46,856 nt of DNA from Anaerotignum sp. (GCA_020024455.1 JAHHTU010000017.1:1-46856); one strand, 5' to 3'; counted from the stretch's first letter, positions 1 through 9,255 are shown. Notes: generated by a model from the letters alone, not told the origin. Numbers and translations: made by a program.

Positions 1-46
1 GTACAATACAAAATAAATGGTCATTTATTTTGTATTGTACTTTTTT
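1..46. repeat. Perfect 40-nt AT-rich inverted repeat at window edge, probable terminator
   Basis: Bases 1-19 are exactly complementary to 22-40, with a 2-base centre at 20-21. Six T residues follow at 41-46. A long stem plus a T-run fits an intrinsic terminator for a gene entering from the left, but the stem is AT-rich and the upstream gene lies outside the window. A protein-binding palindrome is the alternative. Confidence 0.5.
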
Positions 47-279
47 ATAGAAAAAATTTGAATACATCTTGTAAAGAGGATGGAGGATAAAAATAAGAAA
101 TATGCCATAGAGATGTAAACATGGATTTTGATTGATTTGGTGTATACAGTAAACGTAATACACAATAAGTATTTGTCAATATAGACGAATTTTATGAATA
201 AAAGGAGAGATTATCGTGCATATTATTTGTAATAAATGGCTAAAAATGTAAAATCTATGTAGGATATGGAAAAATGGTA

Positions 280-308
280 TTGCAATTCAAAAAATGATAC
301 AGTATAAT
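280..308 (+). promoter_or_regulatory. Sigma-A-type promoter for the symporter/opine dehydrogenase locus
   Basis: TTGCAA (280-285), 17-base spacer, perfect TATAAT (303-308). Transcription would start near 315, about 180 bases before the symporter start codon. No gene is seen in 41-492 apart from this promoter and the palindromes just after it. Confidence 0.5.
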
Positions 309-316
309 CGGGTTAA

Positions 317-340
317 GTAGTACTACAACTGAACATGTTC
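317..340. promoter_or_regulatory. Two adjacent 10-bp palindromes in operator position
   Basis: GTAGTACTAC (317-326) and GAACATGTTC (331-340) are both perfect palindromes, 4 bases apart, directly downstream of the -10 box at 303-308. That is where a repressor would block transcription. GAACATGTTC resembles a LexA box but has 2 rather than 4 bases between GAAC and GTTC, so an SOS box is not claimed. The binding protein is unknown. Confidence 0.35.
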
Positions 341-492
341 CGAGAAGTGATGTTTGGATATGTAATATGATGGGGGTGGATATGGAGTATATGATGCAGA
401 TGATATGAAAAGTTATTTTGTATAACCATTTGAAAAATAAAATGTAAATGCTTAATCAAAAGCGAAAGATTGAAAATAAGGAGGAGTTATTT

Positions 493-1887
493 ATGAATCA
501 AACAGCAGCAATCCTGTTTGCAACGGTATTGGTTGTATTGGCAACGTTAATTCCTACATACATAATGAGCAAACGTTCTCGAACATCTGAAGATGATTGG
601 GCAGTGGCAGATAGAAGCTTACCTATTTATGTTGTTATTGGCACGCAATTGGCAAGTGCAATGGGTGGTGGTATCTTAGTTGGGCATTTGGGGAATGCTT
701 ACTTGAATGGTATTGCAATTTTGATCTATGGTTTGCTGACAGTACTTCCGTTTTTTATTATTATGATACCGGCAAAGTGGCTTAGACAAAATAACTTTAC
801 AACAGTTCCTGAAATTTTGAGACATTTTTCCGGAAACAACAAATTTGTAGGTATTGTTTCTGCAATTATGACGATTTTTGTACCTTTTGGCTGGATTACA
901 TCTCAGATTACAGCATTTGGAAGCATCTATGCTGGCATTACAGGGATAGATTATACAGTATTATGTATTGTATTTACATTTGTAAGTTTGTTATTCGTTA
1001 TGCCTGCTGGTTTGAAAACAGTGGCATGGACAGATTTTATTTTTGCTTGTTTCATGATTTTTATGTGTATTGTCACTGTATTCCATGTAACACATATTGG
1101 TGGTGGCTTGCGTACAATCAAAGAAAATGTGGATACTGCTATGCTTTCTATGAGCGGGTCTATTGAAAAGTTGGGTGCAGGTACTGTTTTGTTATGGGTA
1201 TTCTCCGTAATGCCAGGTGGCGTAACCAATCAATTATATTTCCAACGTGTATGTGCGATCAAAGAAGAAAAAGAAATTCCACAATCCTTGGCGATTTCTG
1301 CGATCTTAACTTTTTTGAGCTTTGTTTGGGCAGTATATATGGGTATGTCCATCAGCACATTGGAAACAGGTTTGGGACAGAATGATGTCACTGCATGGTA
1401 TATGAGTCAATTGCCTTTGCCTTTGTTGGCAGCCTTTGCTGCATTGGTATTTGCAGTTATGATGTCCACAGTTTCTAGCGGTGCGCAATCTGTAGTTGTA
1501 AACATTACAAGAGATATTATTGCAGTCGTAAAACCTGATATTTCTTCCGAAAAGATGTTGAAACTTTCCAGATTGTTATCCTTCATTACGATGGTGGTAG
1601 CAGTTTTGATGTGCTTGGTATTTACAGATACGTTGACTTGGTTGGTAGCAACTTATGCATTTTCCGCAGCAACATTACTTTGTCCGATTTATATAGGATA
1701 TATGTATAGAAATAAAAAATTCATTACGACAGCTGGCTTGATTGCAAGTATGGTGGCTGGTTGTGTAGGTTGTGCAGTTGCTATGATTATGGACACAGCA
1801 ATCAACTATGCAATCACAGGGATTGTGGCATCTTTGATTACGTTGCTTGTTGTAAGTGCAATCACAAAGCAAAAATCACTTTCATGA
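493..1887 (+). CDS. Sodium:solute symporter (SSF) family protein
   Basis: Membrane transporter, 464 residues, predicted to use the sodium gradient to import a small solute. The chain is an almost unbroken series of hydrophobic segments, about a dozen, typical of the SSF (LeuT-like) fold. SSF-like signs include the ASAMGGG stretch in an early helix and the STVSSGAQS segment around residues 325-335, where SSF proteins hold part of the sodium site. I chose ATG 493 because GGAGG lies just upstream of it; an earlier in-frame ATG at 448 lacks a ribosome binding site. Two opine-type dehydrogenase genes follow on the same strand, so the cargo may be an opine-like amino acid conjugate or related amino acid; this is inference. 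Substrate cannot be read from sequence. Confidence 0.85.
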   Translation: MNQTAAILFATVLVVLATLIPTYIMSKRSRTSEDDWAVADRSLPIYVVIGTQLASAMGGGILVGHLGNAYLNGIAILIYGLLTVLPFFIIMIPAKWLRQNNFTTVPEILRHFSGNNKFVGIVSAIMTIFVPFGWITSQITAFGSIYAGITGIDYTVLCIVFTFVSLLFVMPAGLKTVAWTDFIFACFMIFMCIVTVFHVTHIGGGLRTIKENVDTAMLSMSGSIEKLGAGTVLLWVFSVMPGGVTNQLYFQRVCAIKEEKEIPQSLAISAILTFLSFVWAVYMGMSISTLETGLGQNDVTAWYMSQLPLPLLAAFAALVFAVMMSTVSSGAQSVVVNITRDIIAVVKPDISSEKMLKLSRLLSFITMVVAVLMCLVFTDTLTWLVATYAFSAATLLCPIYIGYMYRNKKFITTAGLIASMVAGCVGCAVAMIMDTAINYAITGIVASLITLLVVSAITKQKSLS

Positions 1888-1899
1888 TATAAAATAGGT

Positions 1900-1928
1900 A
1901 AATCCACTTCTGTGTATCAGTGGATTTT
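1900..1928 (+). terminator. Weak intrinsic terminator or attenuator after the symporter
   Basis: AAATCCACT (1900-1908) pairs with AGTGGATTT (1919-1927) across a 10-base loop, with only a short T-run. It lies between the symporter and the first dehydrogenase, so partial termination is likely. Confidence 0.4.
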
Positions 1929-1985
1929 AATGCAAAGGAAGCATCGTTGTGATATCTTGTAAAATCAAAAATGGAGATGAGTGAT

Positions 1986-3059
1986 ATGGCAAAGAAGTTT
2001 GCAATCATTGGTGCTGGAAATGGTGGACAGGCATTTGCAGGATATTTATCTTTGAAAGGACATTCTGTAAAAATATATGATGTTGCGCAATCTACAGTAA
2101 ATCATTTGAATGAACTGGGTGGTGTTACGATTGAAGGCAATTCCGATTTTACGGGTTTTGGAAAAATTGAACTTGCCAGTACCAATATAGAAGAAGTTTT
2201 GAAAGGTGCAGAAATTGTTTTGGTGGTATTGCCTTCCATTTATCATAAGAGTCTTGCAGAAAAAATGGCGCCTTATTTGGAAGATGGACAGTTTGTAGTC
2301 ATCAATCCGGTTGCAGGTCTTGGGATTTTAGAAGTCAAAAAAACATTGAAAGAAAATGGATGTAAGGCAAATATCAAACTTGGTTGTACAGCAACATTAT
2401 TATTTGCTTGTCGTGCCACAGAAGTTGGACATGTAATAATTTCTGGAAAAAAAGAATTGTTTACTGCGGCTGCATTGCCTGCCAGCGACAACCATTTGTT
2501 TTCAGAACTGTTTGCAGATATTATTCCGGAATTTGAATTTGCTTATGATGCGATTCGTGTAACATTGGATAATTTGAATGCTGTCTTACATCCCGGACCA
2601 ACATTGTTGTATGCAGAAAGAATTGAAAGTGGGATTGCTTTTGAATATTATACAGATTTTACGCCATCTCAAGGAAAGTTGGTAGAAGCATTAGATCAAG
2701 AACGTGTTGCCATTGCAGAAGCTTTGGGTATAAAAGTGAGAACCTCTTTGGAGGAATTTTGCAGTATGTATCCAACACATGGGAACAATATATATGAAGC
2801 AATTCATCATTCCAAATCTCATAGAGGCATCAAAGGACAGTCATCTTTAAGTACCAGATATATTTTAGAAGACATTCCTTTTGGTTTGGAAGCATTCAAA
2901 GCAATGGGAGAGGTTGCCGGTGTACAAACACCTTGTATTGATGCGGTTATTACGCTTTCTCGTGCCATTGTGGATGGTTTGGAAGAAGGTAGAACTGCAA
3001 AAAATCTTGGTATTGATGGTATGACCAAAGAGGAATTCTTAAAATTGTGTATTGGATGA
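1986..3059 (+). CDS. NAD(P)-dependent opine/octopine-type dehydrogenase, copy 1
   Basis: Cytosolic oxidoreductase, 357 residues, the usual size for the octopine/nopaline dehydrogenase family. The N-terminal Rossmann fold starts with AIIGAGNGGQAFAGYLS (dinucleotide-binding glycines). The C-terminal half carries NLNAVLHPGPTLL, with the conserved His expected of the family's catalytic site, and LEDIPFGL. Family members reversibly join or split an amino acid and a 2-oxoacid using NAD(P)H. ATG 1986 is preferred because GGAG at 1973-1976 is 9 bases upstream; ATG 1971 and 1977 overlap or adjoin this GGAG. The next gene, about 360 bases downstream, is a paralogue, and a symporter lies upstream, suggesting uptake and oxidation of an opine-like compound. 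The true substrate is unknown, and a ketopantoate-reductase-like role cannot be excluded. Confidence 0.8.
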   Translation: MAKKFAIIGAGNGGQAFAGYLSLKGHSVKIYDVAQSTVNHLNELGGVTIEGNSDFTGFGKIELASTNIEEVLKGAEIVLVVLPSIYHKSLAEKMAPYLEDGQFVVINPVAGLGILEVKKTLKENGCKANIKLGCTATLLFACRATEVGHVIISGKKELFTAAALPASDNHLFSELFADIIPEFEFAYDAIRVTLDNLNAVLHPGPTLLYAERIESGIAFEYYTDFTPSQGKLVEALDQERVAIAEALGIKVRTSLEEFCSMYPTHGNNIYEAIHHSKSHRGIKGQSSLSTRYILEDIPFGLEAFKAMGEVAGVQTPCIDAVITLSRAIVDGLEEGRTAKNLGIDGMTKEEFLKLCIG

Positions 3060-3422
3060 TATATTCCAATGGATCAAAGATGGAGTATGTCAAGCCAATC
3101 CATAGTTGCATCAGTGAAAACCGCACAATGGAAATTATTGTGAAAGCGATGGTTTTGGGTTTCTTTGTGATACACTGTATCATAAAAATTTTTCCGATTT
3201 TCAAATGGTAAATAGCTGTTGTATCGTAGTATGGCACGATTTTAGGTTTTGATATTTTATAAAAAGCCGAAATGCGGTTATATGCGAAAGAAAGGAAAAA
3301 TTTGATAAAAAAACAACCATCATAGAAAATATCATTGTAGTACAACAAGACAACAAAGCAGTATAGAAAATGCGAAATAATACTTTGGTAAATGAATAGA
3401 TTGTGGAAAGGAGATCATGATT
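3060..3422. other. Gap between the two dehydrogenase genes with a small palindrome
   Basis: No gene is supported on either strand; the open frames here lack ribosome binding sites and protein-like composition. TGATAC ACT GTATCA forms a short hairpin at 3168-3182 followed by an A/T run, possibly an operator or weak processing site. I see no convincing promoter, so the second dehydrogenase may be read from upstream. Confidence 0.3.
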
Positions 3423-4499
3423 ATGGAAAAACCAATTGCGATTATTGGTGCAGGCAATGGAGGACAAGCGTTTGCTGGATATCTTTCGTTGATGGGCAGA
3501 GAAGTAAAAGTGTTTGACGTTGTACAAAATACAGTAGAGCAGCTGGGAAAATTGGGAGGTATCACTTTAACAGGGAATAGTAGTGTAACAGGTTTTGGTA
3601 AAATCAAATTGGCAAGCACAGACATTTCTGCTGTTATGGAAGATTGTGAAATCATTCTTGTGGTATTGCCGTCTATTTATCATAAAGATATGGCAAAGAA
3701 AATGGCACCTTATCTCAAAGATGGTCAAATTGTGGTATTAAATCCAAATGCTTCTTTGGGTCCTGTAGAATTTGAAAAGACATTGAGGGAATGTGGCTGT
3801 CATGCCAACATTATCCTTGCTGGTACGTCCACATTACTGTTTGCCTGTCGTGTGGTAAAAGCGGGTTTTGTGGAAGTAGCCGGTCAAAAAACAAGTTTTT
3901 CAGCATCTACATACCCTGCAAAATATAATCGCTATGTTGCAGAAAAATTCGCAGATATCCTGCCGCAATTTATATTTGCAGACGATATATTGCGTGTAAG
4001 TTTGGATAACTTGAATGCCATGATGCATCCAGCTCCAACAATTCTGTATACAGCAAAAATTGAACATGAAGAAGATTTTGAATATTATTTGGATTTCACA
4101 CCTGGTCAAGGTGCATTGGTGGAAGCTTTGGATCGGGAAAGAATGGCTTTGGCAGAAGCATATGGTCTGAAAATCAGAACATTAATAGAGGAATACAAAA
4201 ATGTATATGTGACAAAAGGCGAGAGTATGTATGAAGTTGTGACAAATTGTGAAGGTTATCATGGAATCAAAGGGCAGAAAACACTTCGTACAAGATATTT
4301 GCTGGAAGATATTCCGTATTCTTTGGTTGCATTGCAATCTATGGGTAAAATCGGCGGTGTGCCAACGCCCAATATTGATGCCGTTATTACCATTGCAAAC
4401 AGCATGATTTCCGGTATGGAGGAAGGCAGAACAGTGAAAAACCTAGGATTGGAAGGTATCTCCAAAAATGAATTCATCAAAATGTGCAGAGAAGGCTAA
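3423..4499 (+). CDS. NAD(P)-dependent opine/octopine-type dehydrogenase, copy 2
   Basis: Paralogue of the preceding dehydrogenase, 358 residues, similar along the whole chain. The Rossmann motif AIIGAGNGGQAFAGYLS is identical in both copies. The catalytic-region motif reads NLNAMMHPAPTIL, keeping the His, and the DIPYSL segment is retained with small changes. Differences cluster in the C-terminal substrate-binding half, so the two enzymes may prefer different amino or keto partners, or form one hetero-oligomer. ATG 3423 is chosen over 3417 because GGAG at 3410-3413 then has a 9-base spacing and the N-terminus aligns with copy 1. A strong terminator follows at 4701, about 200 bases after the stop. 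Confidence 0.8.
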   Translation: MEKPIAIIGAGNGGQAFAGYLSLMGREVKVFDVVQNTVEQLGKLGGITLTGNSSVTGFGKIKLASTDISAVMEDCEIILVVLPSIYHKDMAKKMAPYLKDGQIVVLNPNASLGPVEFEKTLRECGCHANIILAGTSTLLFACRVVKAGFVEVAGQKTSFSASTYPAKYNRYVAEKFADILPQFIFADDILRVSLDNLNAMMHPAPTILYTAKIEHEEDFEYYLDFTPGQGALVEALDRERMALAEAYGLKIRTLIEEYKNVYVTKGESMYEVVTNCEGYHGIKGQKTLRTRYLLEDIPYSLVALQSMGKIGGVPTPNIDAVITIANSMISGMEEGRTVKNLGLEGISKNEFIKMCREG

Positions 4500-4700
4500 T
4501 CGCATAAAAAGATATGGTATCAAATGATACATTCGCTCAATCAATTGTGAGAAGGCAGAAGGATGAATGATTGGTTGTATTGGAAAGAAAGCATAGAGCG
4601 CTTACGGCTTGCCAAATCAATAGCTAAAAAATAAAGCCCCAAATCAGAAAAACCACCCGCTCAGTGTATCCGTAAAGCAAAAGTAGACATGAAAAGATAG

Positions 4701-4737
4701 AAGCCCCGTTTGGTCCTATACTGAACGGGGCTTTTAT
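4701..4737 (+). terminator. Intrinsic terminator closing the dehydrogenase locus
   Basis: AAGCCCCGTT (4701-4710) pairs with AACGGGGCTT (4724-4733), followed by TTTTA. The GC-rich stem and T-tail make this a confident terminator. The rest of 4500-5009 shows no gene. Confidence 0.8.
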
Positions 4738-5009
4738 AGCCCAATGCAGCTGCTCTAAGCGATGGTAATATGGTTTGTTGCTGCCAGAAACAGGCATTGC
4801 GTGTTGTGATCATATTTCAGATTGAATATATCCAACAAAAGTGTCCATTCCCATGCTATCCCTTTATGTTTGAATATGGTCATGTCTGATATAACAATCT
4901 CTTATGGTGGTTTTCTATGTGTCTACCTTGATCTTACAACTTCATGAAGTGGGTGGTTTGTGTTTCATCATGGCAAATATCCAATGGAAAAAGATTTTTG
5001 CTGCATTGT

Positions 5010-5498
5010 TTATTTGTATTTGGGTATCCAGGGAATACAACGGTTTACACGTTTACAATAATCCAGATATGCTTGCCCATAACGTGCTGTCAGCCATTTT
5101 TCCTCTGTAGTTTTCATCATAACAGTAATGTCCAACCAAAAAAGCAGTGGTAGGAGCAGCAGCCAAAGATTTGTAAAAAACAGTGCAGTTCCAGTCAGAG
5201 CCATTGCGATTGCTGTGTAGATGGGATTGCGTACCCATGCATACACACCAGTTGTTACCAGATGATTCTCCAAAATGGCTCGATCAATTCTTGTAATAAG
5301 TACTGCATGTATCCAGAGCCAGAGAGCCAGTGCTATCAATATGATGCCAAAAATGAAAAATGGTATACGAACCAGATGCATTTCTCCAGACTTCAAATAG
5401 CCAAAGTGCTGCAAAAGTACACCTACAATGAAAAACAACAGCATGGATGCCACGCAAAGCGGACCAACGCCGTAAATGGGCAAATGCTTTTTTTGCAT
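5010..5498 (-). CDS. ICMT/PEMT-like membrane methyltransferase family protein
   Basis: Small integral membrane protein of 162 residues with about four hydrophobic segments. The C-terminal half carries the family signature: LVTTGVYAWVRNPIY, then a hydrophobic hairpin, then EEKWLTARYGQAYLDYCKRVNRCIPW. In isoprenylcysteine carboxyl methyltransferases and phospholipid N-methyltransferases, this RNPxY and EExxL...YG...Y region binds S-adenosylmethionine. Bacterial members methylate lipids or unknown acceptors; the substrate here is not predictable. A start 30 bases further out (5528) is possible, but the inner ATG has GGAGAAAGGG upstream and is preferred. The gene stands alone, opposite in strand to its neighbours. 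Confidence 0.75.
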   Translation of the reverse strand: MQKKHLPIYGVGPLCVASMLLFFIVGVLLQHFGYLKSGEMHLVRIPFFIFGIILIALALWLWIHAVLITRIDRAILENHLVTTGVYAWVRNPIYTAIAMALTGTALFFTNLWLLLLPLLFWLDITVMMKTTEEKWLTARYGQAYLDYCKRVNRCIPWIPKYK

Positions 5499-6360
5499 GA
5501 TTCTACACCCTTTCTCCGTAAATTTCATTCGTTGTAACTAAGCCTAATGTATCATATCGCTGTTTCTTTTTCAAGATCAAGCATACAACCAGGTGAAATG
5601 ATCTATAGCACCACCTACTCATTTTCGGACGTGTCCCAATCATTCAGTTTCACTGGTCTTTTCTATGTTGCTAGAAGTGTATTTGTTTTGATGATCGTTA
5701 CTGTAGAGATATTGCTGTAACGATGCTTTGTTTGTGATGAATTTGATAGAAATACGATTCATAGCAGGTACTTTGTTTTGCTTTTGGAATATCTGGGAAG
5801 TTTGCATCTATCTGAAAGTTGCGATGAGGTTTTGCGGTTTCTTTTATAATTAAAGAAAAAATCTACAAAAATACAGTTTTTCTTCATCGCTGTGTATTAT
5901 CTGGAAATGTGTTTTATATCTGAAACTGGATGCATATGTTCAAAAGATCTATATGGTTCATGAAACGAAAATAGAAGGTGTGTGCCAATTTGGAAGGGTA
6001 GCATAAGAGCCAAATGGAAGTGCAATAAGAATCTTTCGATTGCTAAAAGATGGTGTCCATGATAAAATAACCATAAGAATCATATAGAAATATGAAGAAG
6101 TAGCAATACATAGAACTGTATTGGCAGGATGTGCAGCAGTGCAAAGAAGAATTGTTACAAGTATAGTGACCTTTGTAGCAGAAGTGTTTTTTTGAACAAC
6201 GGCAATGGTTTCATTGTCCAGAGAAGGTTGCATCAGAACTGATCAATATAGCAAAAAGCAGTTTATGGTAATGACGCTACCATTGAGGATAACGTTTACA
6301 TAAGAGAGTGTATTCCCTATTTGTAAATTTTTTGATTCTATTGTATGGGAGATGAAAGAA
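5499..6360. other. Gene-poor stretch, possibly decayed
   Basis: About 860 bases with no gene I can support. A 91-codon frame on the minus strand (5958-6233) is hydrophobic and Thr/Ser-rich, but lacks a ribosome binding site and resembles nothing I recognise. Together with the broken gene at 7058-7474, it suggests sequence decay around here. Confidence 0.4.
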
Positions 6361-6843
6361 ATGAGAAAAAAATTTGCTTTATCATTGGCGATATTATGCA
6401 TGGTTGGTTTCACAGGTTGTGCAAGTAAGGCAAAAGAACAAACTTCTTCGGGACCATATGATTTGTACGAGGGCTATCTGACTATAGATGGCGATCAGCT
6501 GCTTATCAATGATTTTGAATTTATTGATGGTGCAGATCAATATTGGATAAACAAGTTAAAACTGACTTCGGAAGATATGTTAAATGGGTACTACATTCAC
6601 GATGTTTCAGATGAATTGTTATCTTTTACTTTGACTGAGGAAACACGATATAATTTTTACGACACCATGGCACAGTTTGTTTCCGAAGATAATAAGGATC
6701 GTTTGTATACCACCACAAACATAGATGTGTTTTTGGAGAAGTTCGGTATAGATGAAACTGGTGCGTTGCGTAAAACACCTTTTGAGGTGCAGGCGTTTGA
6801 AGATGGTCGTGTGATTTCCATTAGCGAAATTTTTGTGAATTAG
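6361..6843 (+). CDS. Small putative lipoprotein, function unknown
   Basis: Secreted protein of 160 residues. It begins with a basic n-region (MRKKF), a hydrophobic core, and Cys20 in GFTGC, a slightly atypical lipobox with Phe at -3, so lipid anchoring at the outer face of the membrane is expected. The mature part is acidic and soluble with no recognised domain. ATG 6361 is preferred over 6352 because GGGAG (6347-6351) is 9 bases upstream of it. The broken gene downstream also starts with a hydrophobic segment and an acidic domain; relationship is possible but unproven. Confidence 0.65.
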   Translation: MRKKFALSLAILCMVGFTGCASKAKEQTSSGPYDLYEGYLTIDGDQLLINDFEFIDGADQYWINKLKLTSEDMLNGYYIHDVSDELLSFTLTEETRYNFYDTMAQFVSEDNKDRLYTTTNIDVFLEKFGIDETGALRKTPFEVQAFEDGRVISISEIFVN

Positions 6844-7057
6844 ACCTTACTTCAAAAATGATGGGGAGAAAACGTTTCTGTAAGTAGGAATGGATTATGG
6901 TCTTTTATGGCAAATAAAATCATAGGATATATTTTTACGAACATACTTTGACACCAGTTTATATAAAGCAAAAATGGAATCAATTGATGGAAGCACAGGT
7001 CATTTATTGAGAGCCAAACGTAACTGAACTGGTTTTGTATAGTAGGAGGTAAAAATT

Positions 7058-7474
7058 ATGTTGAAAATACGAATGGTATGTTGGTTGTACTCATTGTGAT
7101 AACAGGAGGTATCTGCATATATAAAACCCAAAAATCAGATGCTCAGGTTTTATATCAAAATGAGAATCTGGGGATTTGGTTTTCTGATGCCAAAAGAATA
7201 TGAAGAAAATCCTTATGAAGTGAAAGAAAATGCTACAGATATAGGTACAATCATCAATTTTTTAGAACCAGAAAGCAAAGCAGTTGTTTTTTCTGTGTAC
7301 AGTATGGATCAAAACGATTGAGATCAAGAAGTAAAAGAAAATTTCTCGATTTCTTATTCAGAAATACATAGAGATGACAAGAATGTTTTATTAAATATTC
7401 AAGTATCTGATGTGCAGTATGATTTCAATGATTCCAAACAGTATGAGCAGTATATGGAATTATGGAATTTATAA
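7058..7474 (+). pseudogene. Broken gene for a small exported or membrane-anchored protein
   Basis: AGGAGG precedes ATG 7058, but that frame stops after 13 codons. From about 7078 another frame encodes a hydrophobic segment (MLVVLIVITGGICIYK), then a soluble stretch through WFSDAKR. From about 7190 the first frame resumes with an acidic, protein-like sequence (EYEENPYEVKENATDIG), is cut by TGA at 7319-7321, and continues with biased coding to TAA at 7472-7474. Joined, these pieces read as one protein of about 135 residues with an N-terminal anchor. Two frame changes plus a nonsense codon point to an inactivated gene. The family is not recognised. Confidence 0.55.
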
Positions 7475-7510
7475 AGAGGAAATTTTAGAAAGTTTGTATT
7501 TCTTAGAATC

Positions 7511-7687
7511 GTGATATTTGGCACAAACGGTATTTGGGAATACAAAATACCGTTTGACATAAGTGATGTTAAAAATTTTTATAAAGAGAAAGAGAGAATT
7601 AAGAGAACCATGTTTTATATTGAACCATTAGAAGGTTTGATGATAAAACGAATTCATTGGGCAAAGGCTGTACATAAGCTCTTCTAA
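7511..7687 (+). other. Possible small reading frame or further remnant
   Basis: A GTG-initiated frame of 58 codons, in the same frame as the end of the broken gene upstream and separated from it by one stop. The peptide contains plausible protein sequence (FDISDVKNFYKEKERIKR), but there is no clear ribosome binding site. It may be the tail of the decayed gene. Weak evidence. Confidence 0.2.
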
Positions 7688-7774
7688 TAAAAATAATGGA
7701 CAAAAAGCTTGAGCAAAATCAGTTTTTTTTGCATTTGTTTGATGGATCATAGTTGTAAAATTACATATCAAGAG

Positions 7775-7800
7775 CGGGCGGAAAAACCGCCCGTTTTTTT
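7775..7800 (+). terminator. Strong intrinsic terminator
   Basis: CGGGCGG (7775-7781) pairs with CCGCCCG (7787-7793) across a 5-base A loop, followed by seven T. It ends transcription from the decayed region before lplA. Nothing else is seen in 7801-8117. Confidence 0.85.
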
Positions 7801-8117
7801 AATTGTTCCAAAAGCGTTCTTCATAACGCAATACGCAGTGCTGCATAAATCTATGTTCAGTTTCGAATCGCAGTATTCTGATAATTTTTCTATCGTTTCA
7901 TAGAATTTGGATATTTGGGCGTTCGTTTTTCAGTAGATTGGGTGGATGTCGGCAAAGTTTTCTTTTCATCATTTGCACAATCCGTTTGTTTTGTAAATCA
8001 TTGCAATACATGAATATTGAATTTATAAATACCTCTTTTGTTTTTCATACATCTGTGATAAAATATATACAAAATAACAATTATGAATACAAAATTAAAT
8101 TTAAGGAGGAATAGAAT

Positions 8118-9113
8118 ATGATTTATATTGAATCTCCCAGTACAGATCCGACATTCAATCTTGCATTGGAACAATATGTCTTTGATCATATGGATAAAAG
8201 TCAAGAATATTTTATGCTTTGGCAAAATGACAATGCAGTTGTTATTGGAAAAAATCAAAATGCTTTTGCTGAAGTCAATCAAAAGGTAGCAGATGCAAAA
8301 AATATTGTGGTAACACGCCGCCTATCCGGTGGTGGCGCTGTATATCATGATCTTGGAAATCTAAATTTTACATTTATTTTAGATGCAAAAAATGCAGAGG
8401 ACTTAAATATTCGTCTGTTTTGCCAGCCAATTGCAGACTTACTCCATACATTGGGTGTTCCGGCAGAGGTCAATGGCAGAAATGACATCACAATAGAAGG
8501 GAAAAAATTTTCCGGAAATTCACAATATCTAAAGCAGGGACGAATCATGCATCATGGTACATTGATGTTTGATTCAGATCTTGCAGTTGTTGCAGATGTT
8601 TTGCGTGTTTCCGCTGATAAATTCGAATCAAAATCTGCAAAGTCTGTAAAAAGTCGTATTACCAATATTGCACCCTATCTTCCGGAAGGTTTTCGTCTGA
8701 CACATTTTAAATCACTCCTTCTGGAGCATATTTTGAAAACCAAAAATGCAACACCATATGTTTTTTCAACAAATGAAATGCAGCAAATTAAGCAAATTCA
8801 AGAAAATCGCTATGCTTGTTGGGATTGGAATTATGGACGTTCTCCAGCATATCGTGTAAAAAAGAGCCGCCGTTTTGAGGGATGTGGAACGATTGAAATT
8901 TATATGAACAATGAAAATGGTATGATTTCTGATATACAATTCTTTGGTGATTTTTTTGGGATTGCTGATACCAAGCAGCTGGCGTTGCAACTGAAGGGAT
9001 TGCCTTTGGAACGTTCTGTGTTGATGGAACAGCTTGCACCCTGTAAAATTGAGCAATATTTTCATGGCTTACAGATAGAGGATTTTCTTGCGTTGCTTTT
9101 ACAAACAGAATAA
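8118..9113 (+). CDS. lplA: Lipoate-protein ligase A
   Basis: Cytosolic enzyme of 331 residues that activates free lipoate with ATP and attaches it to a lysine of lipoyl domains (glycine cleavage H protein, 2-oxoacid dehydrogenase E2). The N-terminal catalytic domain shows RRLSGGGAVYHD at 67-78, the lipoyl-AMP binding motif, and EGKKFSGNSQ at 127-136 with the conserved Lys. The C-terminal accessory domain fills the last 90 or so residues, as in full-length LplA. AAGGAGG sits just upstream of ATG 8118. The gene stands alone between terminators, and no lipoyl-domain protein is encoded nearby, so it probably serves acceptors elsewhere. Confidence 0.92.
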   Translation: MIYIESPSTDPTFNLALEQYVFDHMDKSQEYFMLWQNDNAVVIGKNQNAFAEVNQKVADAKNIVVTRRLSGGGAVYHDLGNLNFTFILDAKNAEDLNIRLFCQPIADLLHTLGVPAEVNGRNDITIEGKKFSGNSQYLKQGRIMHHGTLMFDSDLAVVADVLRVSADKFESKSAKSVKSRITNIAPYLPEGFRLTHFKSLLLEHILKTKNATPYVFSTNEMQQIKQIQENRYACWDWNYGRSPAYRVKKSRRFEGCGTIEIYMNNENGMISDIQFFGDFFGIADTKQLALQLKGLPLERSVLMEQLAPCKIEQYFHGLQIEDFLALLLQTE

Positions 9114-9255
9114 GAGATAGGATAACAAATACAATGATTTTCTCACTTTCAAACAACATATAATGTATGTATGCTCTCGTTATACAAATTTTGAGGGATC
9201 AAGCATTGGTTTAGGAAGCATCATCATGAAAATATGAGAAGCTATTGTGGGACAA

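Noticed and set aside
331..340. LexA/SOS box
   Set aside because: GAACATGTTC has 2 instead of 4 bases between GAAC and GTTC, so it does not fit the Firmicute SOS box.
2950..3348. 132-residue minus-strand frame overlapping the end of the first dehydrogenase
   Set aside because: Its start half lies in a non-coding gap and its end half is antisense to a certain gene; no ribosome binding site.
4904..5110. 68-residue plus-strand frame
   Set aside because: It overlaps the well-supported minus-strand ICMT-like gene, and the pattern is a shadow of that gene plus gap sequence.
5958..6233. 91-residue minus-strand protein
   Set aside because: No ribosome binding site, unusual Ser/Thr-rich hydrophobic make-up, no recognised family. 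Kept only as a mention in the gene-poor stretch.
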